The notes under the pieces: model-generated
Database searches by the model: none
The model's input: only the letters and a program-made list of their open reading frames with translations
What the model was told of the DNA's origin: nothing
Origin: Perca fluviatilis
Taxonomy: Eukaryota; Chordata; Actinopteri; Perciformes; Percidae
Direction of reading: 5' to 3'
Assembly (NCBI RefSeq): GCF_010015445.1
Contig: NC_053126.1
Span: 19,217,169 to 19,281,168, forward strand
DNA length: 64,000 nucleotides
Translations under genes and position numbers: made by a program
Part shown: piece after piece, positions 25,701-47,432 of the stretch
Layout of the letters: each line of letters begins with the position of its first letter
How positions within the stretch are numbered: position 1 is the first letter of the stretch

Positions 25701-28700
25701 TTTGAATAATACTGCCTTAAGTTCTGTGTAACTATACAGGTATTTAATTTGTGCACAAATGCTCATATTTAGGTGTTCAATGCACTGCAATCCCTGCTAA
25801 GTGCTTGGGTATCATTCTGGCAGCAGAGCATACACGAGGCCACTATGAATATTTCACAGGCTGTCCCTCTAGTTTGTCCCTTTCTCCTGCATTTTCTCCT
25901 CCTCCCTTTCGCTGACCCATGTGCCACTGTCTCTCTTTGACCCACTTCCCGGTGGAAGTCCTCAGAGCCCATTAGGGATGCCATCAAAGCATCCGTCGCA
26001 GGCAGCTTAAGATGTGTACAGGACTGTCTCAGTGCAACAAAGAGCCTCTGATTGCAAGCTAGACAGCCTCTTCTACCTTTGGCATTGATGCTACCGTTTT
26101 GGCACTTAACAGTTACTACAACATCAATTAGTAGGAAGAAGACTGTGGGTATAGAATTAGACACAATAATTGTTTATTTTCCTATAAATAGTTTCTGTTG
26201 GTAGCAATAACAAATCTTGAGCCCAGGACACACACAGGTCTGTTTTGCATTGGCTACTCTTTGTCTTTGAAACCTTCCTTCACTGCATTCCTCCTGTGAA
26301 TGGCTGCAGCACAGTATTTTTACCAAAACGGAAAAAAGAAGTCTTATATAAGTAGTATCTGTGCTCTATAACAAAACCTATTCCTAAGGCCTGCTTGTTA
26401 ATATAGATCTATCCACCTGTCTCACCCAAACCTTCCAAATCAGTAGTTTCATATAGCCAACGAAATTTACAGTTTGTAAAAATTGTCAATGTGCGATGAA
26501 GGCTTACTCTTTTACAAAAGAAAACATGAAAGCATGCATGTTTTGAATTCCATCGTATTGTTCCCAAAATGTTATTCTTCTGCACCTTCTCTGTTCAAGA
26601 AAAGCTGTCAGGCTATATTTGATTACTAGCTAGATTATGTACGTCTGTTTCCACAAACCCAGTCCATTACCCTCTCCTTCTCTTGTGAGGATTTTGCACA
26701 GGTGCGAGCTCATAGTCTCTGCTGCTTGCAGTCAAATGAGGACAGACTGTCTGTTTGACCCAGCGAACAGAGTGCCTTTATTCGTTCTCCAACTCTGCTG
26801 TCGTTGTGAAGGATTCCCTCTGCTCTTTCAGGCCTTGTAATGGTGTCTGTGTGTGTCTGCTGTTTAACCCTTGTGTTGTCTTCCCGTCAACCTTGCTTTT
26901 TCCAACGTTTTAAATTGTTAAATTTTTCTTCTACACATTTTCAGCACTTATTTCTACGCCCCATATTTTCTGATATAAAACAAAGATTGAAAATGGGTCA
27001 ATTTGACCCAAAGTCAACACAAGGGTTAAAGAGTTCACTGAGACCTTAAGTGCACTGCTTATGAGTCTGCTGTAGTTGGATACAGGTGTACTACCATGCA
27101 GCCTTCCTAAAATCTATATCAAAAGTAAACCGATTTGGTAACATGCTGAAATTAGACTATTTCTTTAATCATAATACACGTAACTTATTCTTACATTTGA
27201 GTAAAAGGGAAACACATTTTTTTATTATTTATTTTTATATCCCATGATGCTCTGTGACAATGATTTCTGAAATTAAACTAATACTGCAAAACCTACTGGT
27301 AGATGTAGACCTGCACAGTTGAAATGTGTTCCTATAATCAACCTATATAGTATGGTTGGTACTCTGTCGAATGAAGCATGCCAGTTGTGAATAATTTATG
27401 GACGGAGCCATGATCTCCTGTCACATGCTGAAGCTTAAGTCTGGCTCAGCAACGAGCTGAGGAAAAAAAGCCTAGCACAACCAAACTGTAAAGGCTATCA
27501 GCTGTGACGTTATTACTTTTGACGTTTTCCTTATTCTCGACATTTCTCTTCTCACTTAGAAATAGTCTAACCACCTACTTGTCTTCAGTATGCATTGTGT
27601 TTCTGCGTTAAGTTATCCCAGTGACAAAGCTGAGGCTATCCCAAGTGTTCATGTGCTCAGCAGTAAAATGTCTTCTGCAATCTTCACTTCCTGCTTTTGG
27701 CGGAGTTGTGTTTCCTGTCCTTTGACCAAGCACAAGCTGGCTGACCTCATATGTATCACCCTACTGAAAGAAAAAAAGATTAGGCAGGGTTTCAAATATG
27801 CAAAGCAGGCCAAAGTCAAGAGAATAAATCGTTGGTTTATTTTTACTCTCTTCGTATGCTGTTTATCACGTGAAGTTGTGTGGCTTATATGGGCCAAATT
27901 AGGCTGAACAAAATCATTTTAAAACTTTAAAGTCTACCTCTGTGTTATAGGTTCCTTGTAGTACGATTGGAAACTGTCTAAAATCCACAACAAGACATAG
28001 TTAACGTTTTATTAATGCCACTTGCTTGCAAAACAAACTGTGCTCCCAGGAAGTTGCAGTGTTAAAAATATTAGATTTTTGACTGCCGATTAATGTTAAA
28101 GTTTCATTATCTGGTTTTAGTATCGCTACATGGAAACGGCTACAGAGATCTTAACACTTTATAGTCATGGCTTCAAACTGTGGCCAGATATCTGTTCAGA
28201 GATGACTCACCGGAACAAAAGGGTTGAGTTGGCCCTGGGGGAGGGGGGGGTACTAATTTCTATGGTTTGTCATTTCTTCAATTTTGGTTTTACATAATCT
28301 ACACCTACTTCTGTACATTTTCACCATCAATTCTCCTGATCCACTTTTTATTTGTATATTAGTATTGCATGTATTATACATTATGTATTTTATTTATTTA
28401 AAAATGTGTTTATTCTTCCTGTGTATTCTTTTAAGCAGTTATGCTGCATTATAAACAAAAGTACGAATTTTATTCCATGGTGTTAGTGCACCGTGGACAT
28501 GTGGGAGCGTGATGAGAAGACTTATGAGAAGATAAGTGTTCTCCTCCAGCGCTTGTTTATACTAAGCATGGTTCAATAAAACCCTCTTTATCTGCAGGCC
28601 CAGCCCCACGGTGATGCATGTTTCTGTGTCAACAACCTAAACTCTAAATTGCCTGATGGTATGCTTGACCAAAACAAAAGATTTAGTGCAGATATATTTT

Positions 28701-28857
28701 ACAGTTGCTCTATATTTTACTTGATTCACTAGTCGTATTGGCAACTTAAATTAAAACACTGGCTTTAATATTTAGCAGATAACATGGTTGTTTTATTAGA
28801 AAGCCTGTTTTCTGTTTGGAGTAAAGCTTCACATACTGAATGTTTTGTGTCTTCCAG
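22734..28857 (+). other. rab5c intron 1 (about 6.1 kb)
   Basis: The intron runs from GTAAGT to TTCCAG. Its first 850 bases are rich in CTAGC, GTTAGC and AACGTTA words. It also contains the second TTAA-flanked MITE. I found no other exon. The frame on the - strand at 25769-26164 lacks splice context or family resemblance. Confidence 0.6.
26864..27029. mobile_element. TTAA-flanked piggyBac-like MITE, copy 2
   Basis: TTAA occurs at 26864-26867 and 27026-27029. The inverted ends are CCCTTGTGTTGTC and GTCAACACAAGGG. It is half the length of the copy at 949-1279 and carries an internal palindrome, GGGTCAATTTGACCC. No coding capacity. Confidence 0.75.
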
Positions 28858-29044
28858 CTCCCACTGGTGAGGACTTCTCTTCCTCTGGCTCATCTAGCTG
28901 CCTGAACTGAACTTACCCTCCCCCCCCCCCACCCCCCTTGTATAGCTCAGCCTCACCAGCCCCTGCACCAAGCCTGAAGCCAACCAGACTTCCTCCCTCT
29001 TCTCCCGGCTTCTTCATCTTTCTCCCGATTTTCGACACAGCGCT
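28858..29044 (+). other. rab5c 5' UTR in exon 2, with poly-C tract
   Basis: From the acceptor to the ATG. A run of C broken by a single A lies at about 28918-28938, and the rest is pyrimidine-rich. No in-frame upstream ATG was seen just before the start codon. Confidence 0.6.
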
Positions 29045-32730
<3,686 letters not shown>

Positions 32731-33200
32731 CCAACACAACGAGACAGCTGATCCGACCAATCTACAGCTTCGTTCAACCAGACCAGATATTATCCAGCTG
32801 TCAAACAATGCCCCATTGGTCAAACCGACCCATGGTCGGACCAACCACCCTATGAGCAACACTGCACCAATTAACTGTTTGGCAAGCGAGTCCATGGGCC
32901 AGTAAAGTGCCAGACCCCTCTGACGGTTGAACCAACCAACAGACCCAAGAAATCTACCCACAGGCTTATTTACAGAATCATGTTTTAAATCCAGGACTTG
33001 CCAATCCATGACCTCTCTATTGATGATGGACACTTGACGTCACCTTAGCGGGGGAGGGGGGGAGGAGGGGGGGCTCCCATTCATGGAAGAAGGAACAAAA
33101 AAAATCAGTCATTACCAACGGCACTTAATAGGGCCTTCTGCTCACCTTTTCTTTCTGTATTTGTGTAGAGGAAATAAAATGAAAGCAACAGGAAGGAATT
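32731..33200 (+). other. rab5c 3' UTR with G-run tract and poly-A signal
   Basis: The UTR contains several C/A-rich lines and, at 33049-33073, a dense series of G-runs able to form a G-quadruplex in the mRNA. AATAAA at 33173-33178 is the most likely poly-A signal. A further AATAAA at 34063-34068 could serve a longer form. Confidence 0.6.
33173..33178 (+). terminator. Likely polyadenylation signal of rab5c
   Basis: AATAAA lies 443 bases after the stop codon and is followed by CATTGGCCTTGTCC within about 35 bases. A later AATAAA (34063) is an alternative. Confidence 0.5.
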
Positions 33201-36080
33201 AAAACAGGCTCATTGGCCTTGTCCTTTCATCTTCTGACCCCTGCTCTCCCATGTACCATACATTTAAGTATTTCCATCACTGTTAAAACTCCAGGTGCAT
33301 GCAGCAGTCCTTCACTTTTCTGTCTTGTTCCTGGCTCATGGAAAAGATGAAGAGACAAGGTTTGTAACAGGAGAACGGGAATGGAGAGATATTTCCTTCT
33401 TGATAGAGCTGTGTAGATTGAATTATTACTTTATGTTATCACTATTATTATTACTTCAACTTCTTTTGACAGGCTGTTCGGTGTGATTTGAAAGCCTTTT
33501 AGGTTTTACAATCATCCATCTATGTTATCAAACCATATACAGTAAACAGTACTTGATTAAAAATGTCACCCATAAGTCATTTTAGCATTAATGTATTGTT
33601 TCTGAATCATCAGTGTACAATGACAAATACATAAAGCAAGATGTGTTTGCTTGACCAAAACCACAGCTGTGTATTGAGAAATTGCTGTATTTGTATCAGA
33701 CTTCTCAAGTTTATAATCAATCAGTAGTTGTCAAAACAATATCTTCCCAATCTCTACAAAATGTTTTGTCAACCTTAATTATTTTGTGATTTTTTTTTTG
33801 TCTTAATTTTTTTTTTTTTTTTCTGAAGATCTATGGTATTAAATGCACTGGTTCTGTCTCATCTTTGTGAATTAAGGTGTTATCGTCAGCTTCCGTTTCT
33901 CTCTCTTTGTTTCTACTCTTCATATCAGGGAGGGATTGTTTTCAACTGTAATGTCATCCTGTTAAGGCATCTACAACTAGCACAACAGTACCTGCACAGC
34001 AGCCACTGCTGTTAGGTGGTGGGTTCATGGGTAGAGAAAGATGAAGAAAAAATGATTTTATCAATAAACAAGGGGAAGGTATCTTTTATGTATGCCTGTT
34101 TAATCATTTCACCATATTCCAAAATTGGTGACTGAATCTTTTCCTTTTCTTTATTACAACTAGTAACAACCACCAGTGGAACATTTGCTTTGATGATCTT
34201 TTTTGGGGATGATGTTTATTTATATTTAGGCTTAACCAAAGTGGGAAAAAAACACTGTCAACACACTACGTTACCGATAATCGCCACAGGCGAGGCGTGT
34301 TGCTTTCAAGTGCACTTGAATATTCAAATACAACAGTTCTGTGTACAACACATAGGTAGCCTACAACCGAAGATCTATTCAAGCCATACTGACACAACAA
34401 AGAGCGAGAGTGACTGCGTGTGTTTCTAATATTCTGTCTACTGGTAAGTAATAAGGTCATATTTATTGCAGGGCTGTTTATGGAAACCCATCACATGTAG
34501 TAACGTTAGCGCTTCATATTGTTTGATAGCAAAATAAACATGACATTATTAGCTACATAACATGCTTATTGACTGTACCTCTAAATAATATCAATCAGAA
34601 TTAATATCGATATCATTTCTACATAAAATTATATAGCTGTAATCTTTGACGGTAACCGCAAAAGAAATAGCACAATCATTGTATGATCATTTTAGTTTGT
34701 TTTGCGATTGCTTCGAATGGTCACCTTATTTTGAAAACGTAAAACCGAAAGTGGTAGCATGGCATGATACCTGCATAGACGCTAACTTTACGAATGTAAT
34801 ATGTTGCAGTTTATGACTTTGACCACTGGAGGGCAGTGAACGCTCCTGATTTTAAATAGGCTCGAGCCAACGAGCGAGGTGCGATACTGTTTCAGTTCAA
34901 CAGTAAATCGATTGAAGAAGGGTTTGGCACTTCTTTGGCGGGGTAAATTTAATGCAATATCTTAATTCTTTTACCTTATTATTAATAAAATATTTGTCAA
35001 GAAACTAATCACAGTAGAAGACTAAAATAATTTTACAGAAAGTATAATATAGTCCAAAACATTCCTAATATTGCATGTTACTGCACGACTTATTGTCAAC
35101 ATCAATTCCTTCTATAAAAAAAAAACAAACAATGTTTTACTATGTGAAATTCACATTTCTTAAAAATTGAAGAGAACCTGCAGGAATTATACATATTATG
35201 TGTAGGTGTGGTTTAAATCTTGAATTTTTGAAGGAATTCTGAACATGACAGTAACATAGGCCTACCATTCTTATTTAAGAAATGTTCAACTAACAAAATT
35301 CCATTGTCAAACCATGAGCTATATTTATTTGTGTACACAATGTCTTATTCCAGATAAAGTATCTATGAGGACTGGAGTTATGATTGTATACTAGTGTCCA
35401 GGCTAAAGGGCCAGCTTGTGAAAGTTAGCTAATTTCATCAGGATTTTGTCAACAGAATAATTACATTTAAAAAAAAATGTATGCAGGAAAAGCATTCCAG
35501 ATACTGTTGGGATTCTTGACTTCAGAAATTCTGTAATCCATTGAATTGAAAGGTATTATTCAATATATTAAAGTCCAGAACCTCCAGAGCTCCTTGTTTT
35601 TTACTGCCTCTAATAACTTATTTCCTTAGATAATGGGGCTTTTCCCTCTAGATAAAATCGTAAAGTAGTTTATCTAAGACAACCATCTACTACCATAGAC
35701 TGACGTACGTACACACGAGAATCAAAGCAGACATACTAGCATAGAGAAACGTCCGGTGAAGATATTCAAAATAAAACTTTGAAATTAGGCAGAGGTGTTG
35801 ACTGCAGTGATTACGTGAATATAGAGCTGGATGATTACGCTCTATAATCACGACTGTGTCGAAACGTCTGTTTCAAGCGTAAAATCACTTGTGTGCAGTC
35901 TTTGTATACCTGATGTATATGTTCTTAAGACCTCTGTTTTAATGGGAAAATCTCAAAATAGTATTTCCATTTCGAAACATTGCTGCGTGCGGTCCTTTTA
36001 AATCCTTTTTTGCCGACAGCACTTGAAGGCAGCATATGAGGTAAACGGGAGCAGAGGAAGAGCAGTTTAGCAGCGTGGAC
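33201..36080. promoter_or_regulatory. Intergenic region rab5c to kat2a with kat2a promoter
   Basis: No gene was found. The first 900 bases may still be rab5c 3' UTR. A CTG|GTAAGTAA donor-like site at 34442 follows a CG-richer stretch and could end a non-coding exon. CCACTGGAGGGCAG at 34823-34836 resembles a CTCF site with one deviation. The last 100 bases before the kat2a ATG are the likely core promoter and 5' UTR. No TATA box is obvious. Confidence 0.4.
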
Positions 36081-43253
<7,173 letters not shown>

Positions 43254-44719
43254 ATTTGGCAACACAGATATTTACAGATTTCTTAACAGACGAGGGGTGA
43301 CTTTCACACACCAAGATGGGACAACATTGCTAGCTATTGTCATATCCGAGTTAATGAATGGTATGTACATGACATTTTACAAGGGAATTGTCGGACAGAG
43401 CGTTGTTTGGAAATATTTGATCAAGTTGAGCGCAGTGTCAAAATGGCATTACTTTTCCCCTTTATGTTGTCATTTTCTCTTTCCCAGTACTCACAATGGG
43501 TCAATACTCTGCATATACATGTCTAATTAAGTGTACCAAAGTTATAGGTCCAAGTTATAACAATGCCACACTTTTCACCATTATTTATAGTATGATTGAC
43601 CTGGTTTTGTCGCGTTTAATGACATTTATTCATTCCAATTTGCTTAAAACTTGTCACTCAAGGAAACATTTATGTAGTGTAGAGTTGTTTTACAACAAAC
43701 TGGACCTTGGGACCTAAAGCCACGTTGCCTTCCATTACTGACAGACACTTGAACATCCCATCCATCTTCATGGGTATAAAGATAAAACTTTGAGGGGTGA
43801 AGTCCTTAAAACACTTGGCGCTGAAAGATTGGTATTACTCTTGAGTAGTCTTGAAATTATTTGATCTGTCGATTGGTTAAAAATTTAACCAAATTGTTAC
43901 AAGTCGTTAATGGAGTGCAAATAACTAACATTGCTGTTTTTTTAGCTTAGAATATTTTGACTGTTAGTCAGAAAAGAGCAAATTATCGTATAGGCAATAG
44001 CAAGATTATTTTCAACATTCTTCCTTATTCCAAACAATTGATTGAAAACATCGTAGATGAACCGATAATAAAAAATGTTTGTTGCAGCACTACTCTTGAG
44101 TAGTTTGAGACACTGCTATTGATGGACTGGATATCAAATATTTTTTTTTAGCACTAAACAACATTTCCCCAATCGTTGCCTTCAAGAAAACACTTGTTTT
44201 CATGTTGACAACATAGTAGATGCTTATTTATACAGTAAATATGATATACTGTTTGTACATTTTCCACTGGCAGGGTTTTATTCCAAACCATTCAGGATGA
44301 GGTCGCACATTAGTATAGCTTTTATCATGTCTGCAGGTGATACTGTAGTTGTTGCCATTGTTTGTTCTGTTGCTAGACTCTGCAGTACAGTCACTTCCAC
44401 ACACACACGCTAAGTAGTTTAGTGTACAGCCACATTTCTTTGTTGTGGTCCAGGTTTACTGGATAGTTTGTTGATACAGTTTAAAAATGGTGGTGGGGGA
44501 AGCTAACCAGCAGTCTTCATAGTGATTTTCGGGAGAAGATAACTATTTATCACACTGTACACAAGCTGTAGTGGGTTTCAATGCATGGTGGACTGTTTAC
44601 AATTTCAATTCATAAAAAACACCCAACTCTTAGCCACTGTTATGGCAGGTTCATTTTTGTTATTTCTTTTACAGTGTTACAAACATTGTAATGTTTGTTC
44701 AGCGGTCAACGGAGTGCTT

Positions 44720-44836
<117 letters not shown>

Positions 44837-45041
44837 TGAATCATGACTAGCTTTGAATTACTGAAGTGATGTCAGGGTTGCATTATTCAGGTTTGTTTTT
44901 TTTTTTTTTTTTTTTATTTTTCTTTGTGTGGTTTTTAGTTTTTTTTAAAACGTCAGTCTGAGTGAACTTTCCACCTGTTTAAGGATGGCTACTGTCTATA
45001 GTCATGGTATAAATGCCATTTACTGTAATATTGTTCATGAC

Positions 45042-45047
45042 ATTAAA
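45042..45047 (+). terminator. Candidate polyadenylation signal of kat2a
   Basis: ATTAAA, the commonest variant of AATAAA, is followed after about 20 bases by GTGTGGACTTGAGTC. No AATAAA occurs earlier in the UTR at a better position. Confidence 0.4.
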
Positions 45048-45719
45048 GTTTATATATAACTAAGGGTGTGGACTTGAGTCACTTGACTTGGACTGTAGCC
45101 AGAACTGAATCAAGTCGGGGATTTCAGAAATGACAAAATAAAAGACCTGCAAGACAACTTTACACTTGTGGCTTCACATGCTACTGCCATATTATCCAAT
45201 AAGATTATGGCTGTCACAGCATAGACAAAAATAAGTAAAACAATAAAATTAAAATGTATCTTGTTGCATGCCAAATTGTATATGTCCAGGCTGTTCACCA
45301 CTGATTAAGCTTGCAAATGTACACACTCATTTACTAAATATATAAAAGTAACTAAGTATTTACATTAACTAAATGCGACATTTGTGTTGGACATTTTGAA
45401 ACTATACTTCATTTGGGGAAGAAATCACTGAGTAACTACCTTTTAGTTTAATTGCAAATGTGTCCCTTATCTTCCTTTTAGTAAGTAGTTTCCCTTAGTA
45501 ACCACCTTGGATTTTGGCCTAATTGGTACAACTTTGTCCCTTAAACTGTCAGGGAATATTTTGTACCTTTTTTAAAGAGTGGATCAGAAAGTGGTCCTAG
45601 CCAAATAAGTGCCTATTATGGTGCATCTGTGTAAAATGTTTAGTGCAAAAAAAGTACTCCTCTTGTACGTCTGTCGTAGCAGTCGTAGGTTTCGTTTTCC
45701 TGACATAAGAAAAAAGCAA

Positions 45720-46085
45720 CAGCCAGGGCCCAGTGAGGGTGTGTTGTATGCAAAACCTGACATTGTTTGCGGTGGCCTCTCCCTTTTTAGTTTCAATAAA
45801 ACCAGCTGTAAGCAACACATATAGTTTAAGATAAAAATAAGATTACACATGGCTAGACTAATTGCCAGTGTAGTTCAGGCTTCCCGCCCCTGTCACTGCA
45901 AAGTGGAGACCAGCTGTTCCTCCAGAGCCTCCCTCAGTAGGGCCATTCTGTGCAGTGCAGAAAGCTTTTACTTGCGTTTCTCTGTATCTCACAGCTGATC
46001 GTAACAGGAAATAAAACCACACAGTACATGTTAGGACATGATGTCTGCATGTGAATCACGGGAAAAGGAAGACTAGCTGGTGACA
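45720..46085 (+). repeat. Distal copy of the duplicated dhx58 promoter segment
   Basis: Diverged tandem copy of 46795-47190, offset by about 1.07 to 1.10 kb. Shared landmarks in the same order are AGGGCCCAGT, CAGCTGTAAG, CAGTGTAGTT-AGGCTTCC, GCTGTTCCTC, TAGGGCCA, CTTTTACTT-CGTTT, CACAGCTGATC and CTGGTGA. In this copy the ISRE-like word reads TTGCGTTTC and the donor of the non-coding exon reads GGTGAC rather than GGTGAG, so it has probably lost its promoter or splice function. Confidence 0.75.
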
Positions 46086-46794
46086 TTGGCATCAGCTAAT
46101 GGGGATCCTTTTAAATAAATACTGTACACATGGTGAATTTGTCAATAGGTCCTGTAATTCGCCATGAGTAGCCCAAGAATGTATTATGTATGTATTATGT
46201 ATTGTTTGGAATGTAGTATATTCATCCCCCTTTTTCCTAATTATCCTGTTATTTTCACCCATATGTTTATATACAGGCAAATTTGTGCGATATGGCATTG
46301 TGCTTATTTTCTATTTATACTTTTCCATTGATCCTGTGATTCTCTATGTGTAGGGGTCATCATGCCCAGAATGTATAATAGTATGTATTTCTTCTTCTAT
46401 AGGGATAGGAATATTTGAATATTATATTTATTGTTATGTATTAATATGTAACTCTGAACTTGTATGCAGGTTATTGATATTTCAGTCAGATTTGTGTGTA
46501 TCTGGTTGCTCCAGAAGTTACAAGTTTACACAATGTTATTCTTCATTACTTTATCACTCTGAAAAAGGTGGTATTGCCAAAGTGTCCGCTAATTGGATAA
46601 AGTCAATGCTGCATATCTGTACGTAAACACAGCTTCACTCAAATTCCAAATGTTTAGCTTGACTTTAAGATGTACTCTTCCCAAGCAACAATGACTTGCA
46701 ACTTACTTCAAAAAGTTGCAAAAAAAGATCCAGTTAAACATGTTAAAACAGCAACAGGGATTTCCTGCAAGCAACATAGGTTTTGTTTTCAACA
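46086..46794. other. Spacer between the two promoter copies
   Basis: AT-rich sequence with several TATGTATTATG words. No exon or RNA gene seen. Confidence 0.5.
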
Positions 46795-47066
46795 AGTAGG
46801 GCCCAGTTAAGGTGCATACAAAGCTCAGGACGTTTTCAACACACTCTACAAAAAAACCTCAGCTGTAAGCCACTATTAGAGTAAATATATATATATAGAT
46901 AATATAAATATAGGCTTGGACATGGCTTTATAAAAGGGGTTGTGATAGACCTATCGTATGTCAGTGTAGTTTAGGCTTCCGCTGTCATTGCATAATGGAA
47001 GCTATCTGCTGTTCCTCGGGAGCCCCCCTCACTAGGGCCACTTGTCTAAGTTCAAAGGGCTTTTAC

Positions 47067-47076
47067 TTTCGTTTTC
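47067..47076 (-). promoter_or_regulatory. Interferon-stimulated response element (ISRE) core
   Basis: TTTCGTTTTC is a perfect TTTCNNTTTC, i.e. GAAANNGAAA on the other strand, the site bound by ISGF3 and IRF factors. It lies roughly 50-60 bases before the probable transcription start. Confidence 0.65.
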
Positions 47077-47129
47077 CCGTCTCCGAGTCACACAGCTGAT
47101 CAACAGAATTTAAAACCCCAACACCCACA

Positions 47130-47181
47130 CTGTGTGGTGGTAGTGGACAAGGAGAAGCTGAAAACACCACACAGCTGACTG
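47130..47181 (+). other. dhx58 non-coding first exon (approximate start)
   Basis: The donor GTGAGT at 47182 and the acceptor AAACAG at 47418 would join this exon to the exon carrying the ATG. The 5' end is a guess based on the TATA-like word near 47110. Confidence 0.45.
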
Positions 47182-47432
47182 GTGAGTTGGCTGACTTTTT
47201 AACAGCTTTTTTTTAAAATTATTATTATCATACAATGATTCAACATGCATGTCTGTCAGAATGCTTGTTTGTTTTCTCTCAGCAACTTGACTCTGATCTA
47301 GTCAGCCTTTATGGTGTTAATGATCACAGTTTTGATGTACTGCTATGATCTAGTGTCCCTTTCTTTCTTCATCTTTCTACAATATTATAATTCCATGTAA
47401 TTCTATGTTGTCAAACAGGAGCAAAGAGTAGG

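Larger units (their letters stand above)
46795..47190 (+). promoter_or_regulatory. dhx58 promoter, proximal copy of the duplication
   Basis: Holds an ISRE core at 47067-47076, a TTTAAAA stretch near 47110 that could act as a TATA-like element, and a non-coding first exon ending ACTG|GTGAGT at 47181. The layout of ISRE, then start, then 5' UTR exon fits an interferon-inducible gene, which LGP2 is known to be in fish and mammals. Confidence 0.65.

Noticed and set aside
25769..26164. Open frame of 131 codons on the - strand in rab5c intron 1
   Set aside because: No recognised family, poor codon character, and no promoter or splice signals that fit.
33036..33045. Perfect CRE-like TGACGTCA
   Set aside because: It lies in the rab5c 3' UTR, far from any start, and a single 8-base palindrome is expected by chance at this scale.
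32731..36080. Expected hspb9-like gene between rab5c and kat2a
   Set aside because: Human has HSPB9 here, but no alpha-crystallin frame is visible in this interval.
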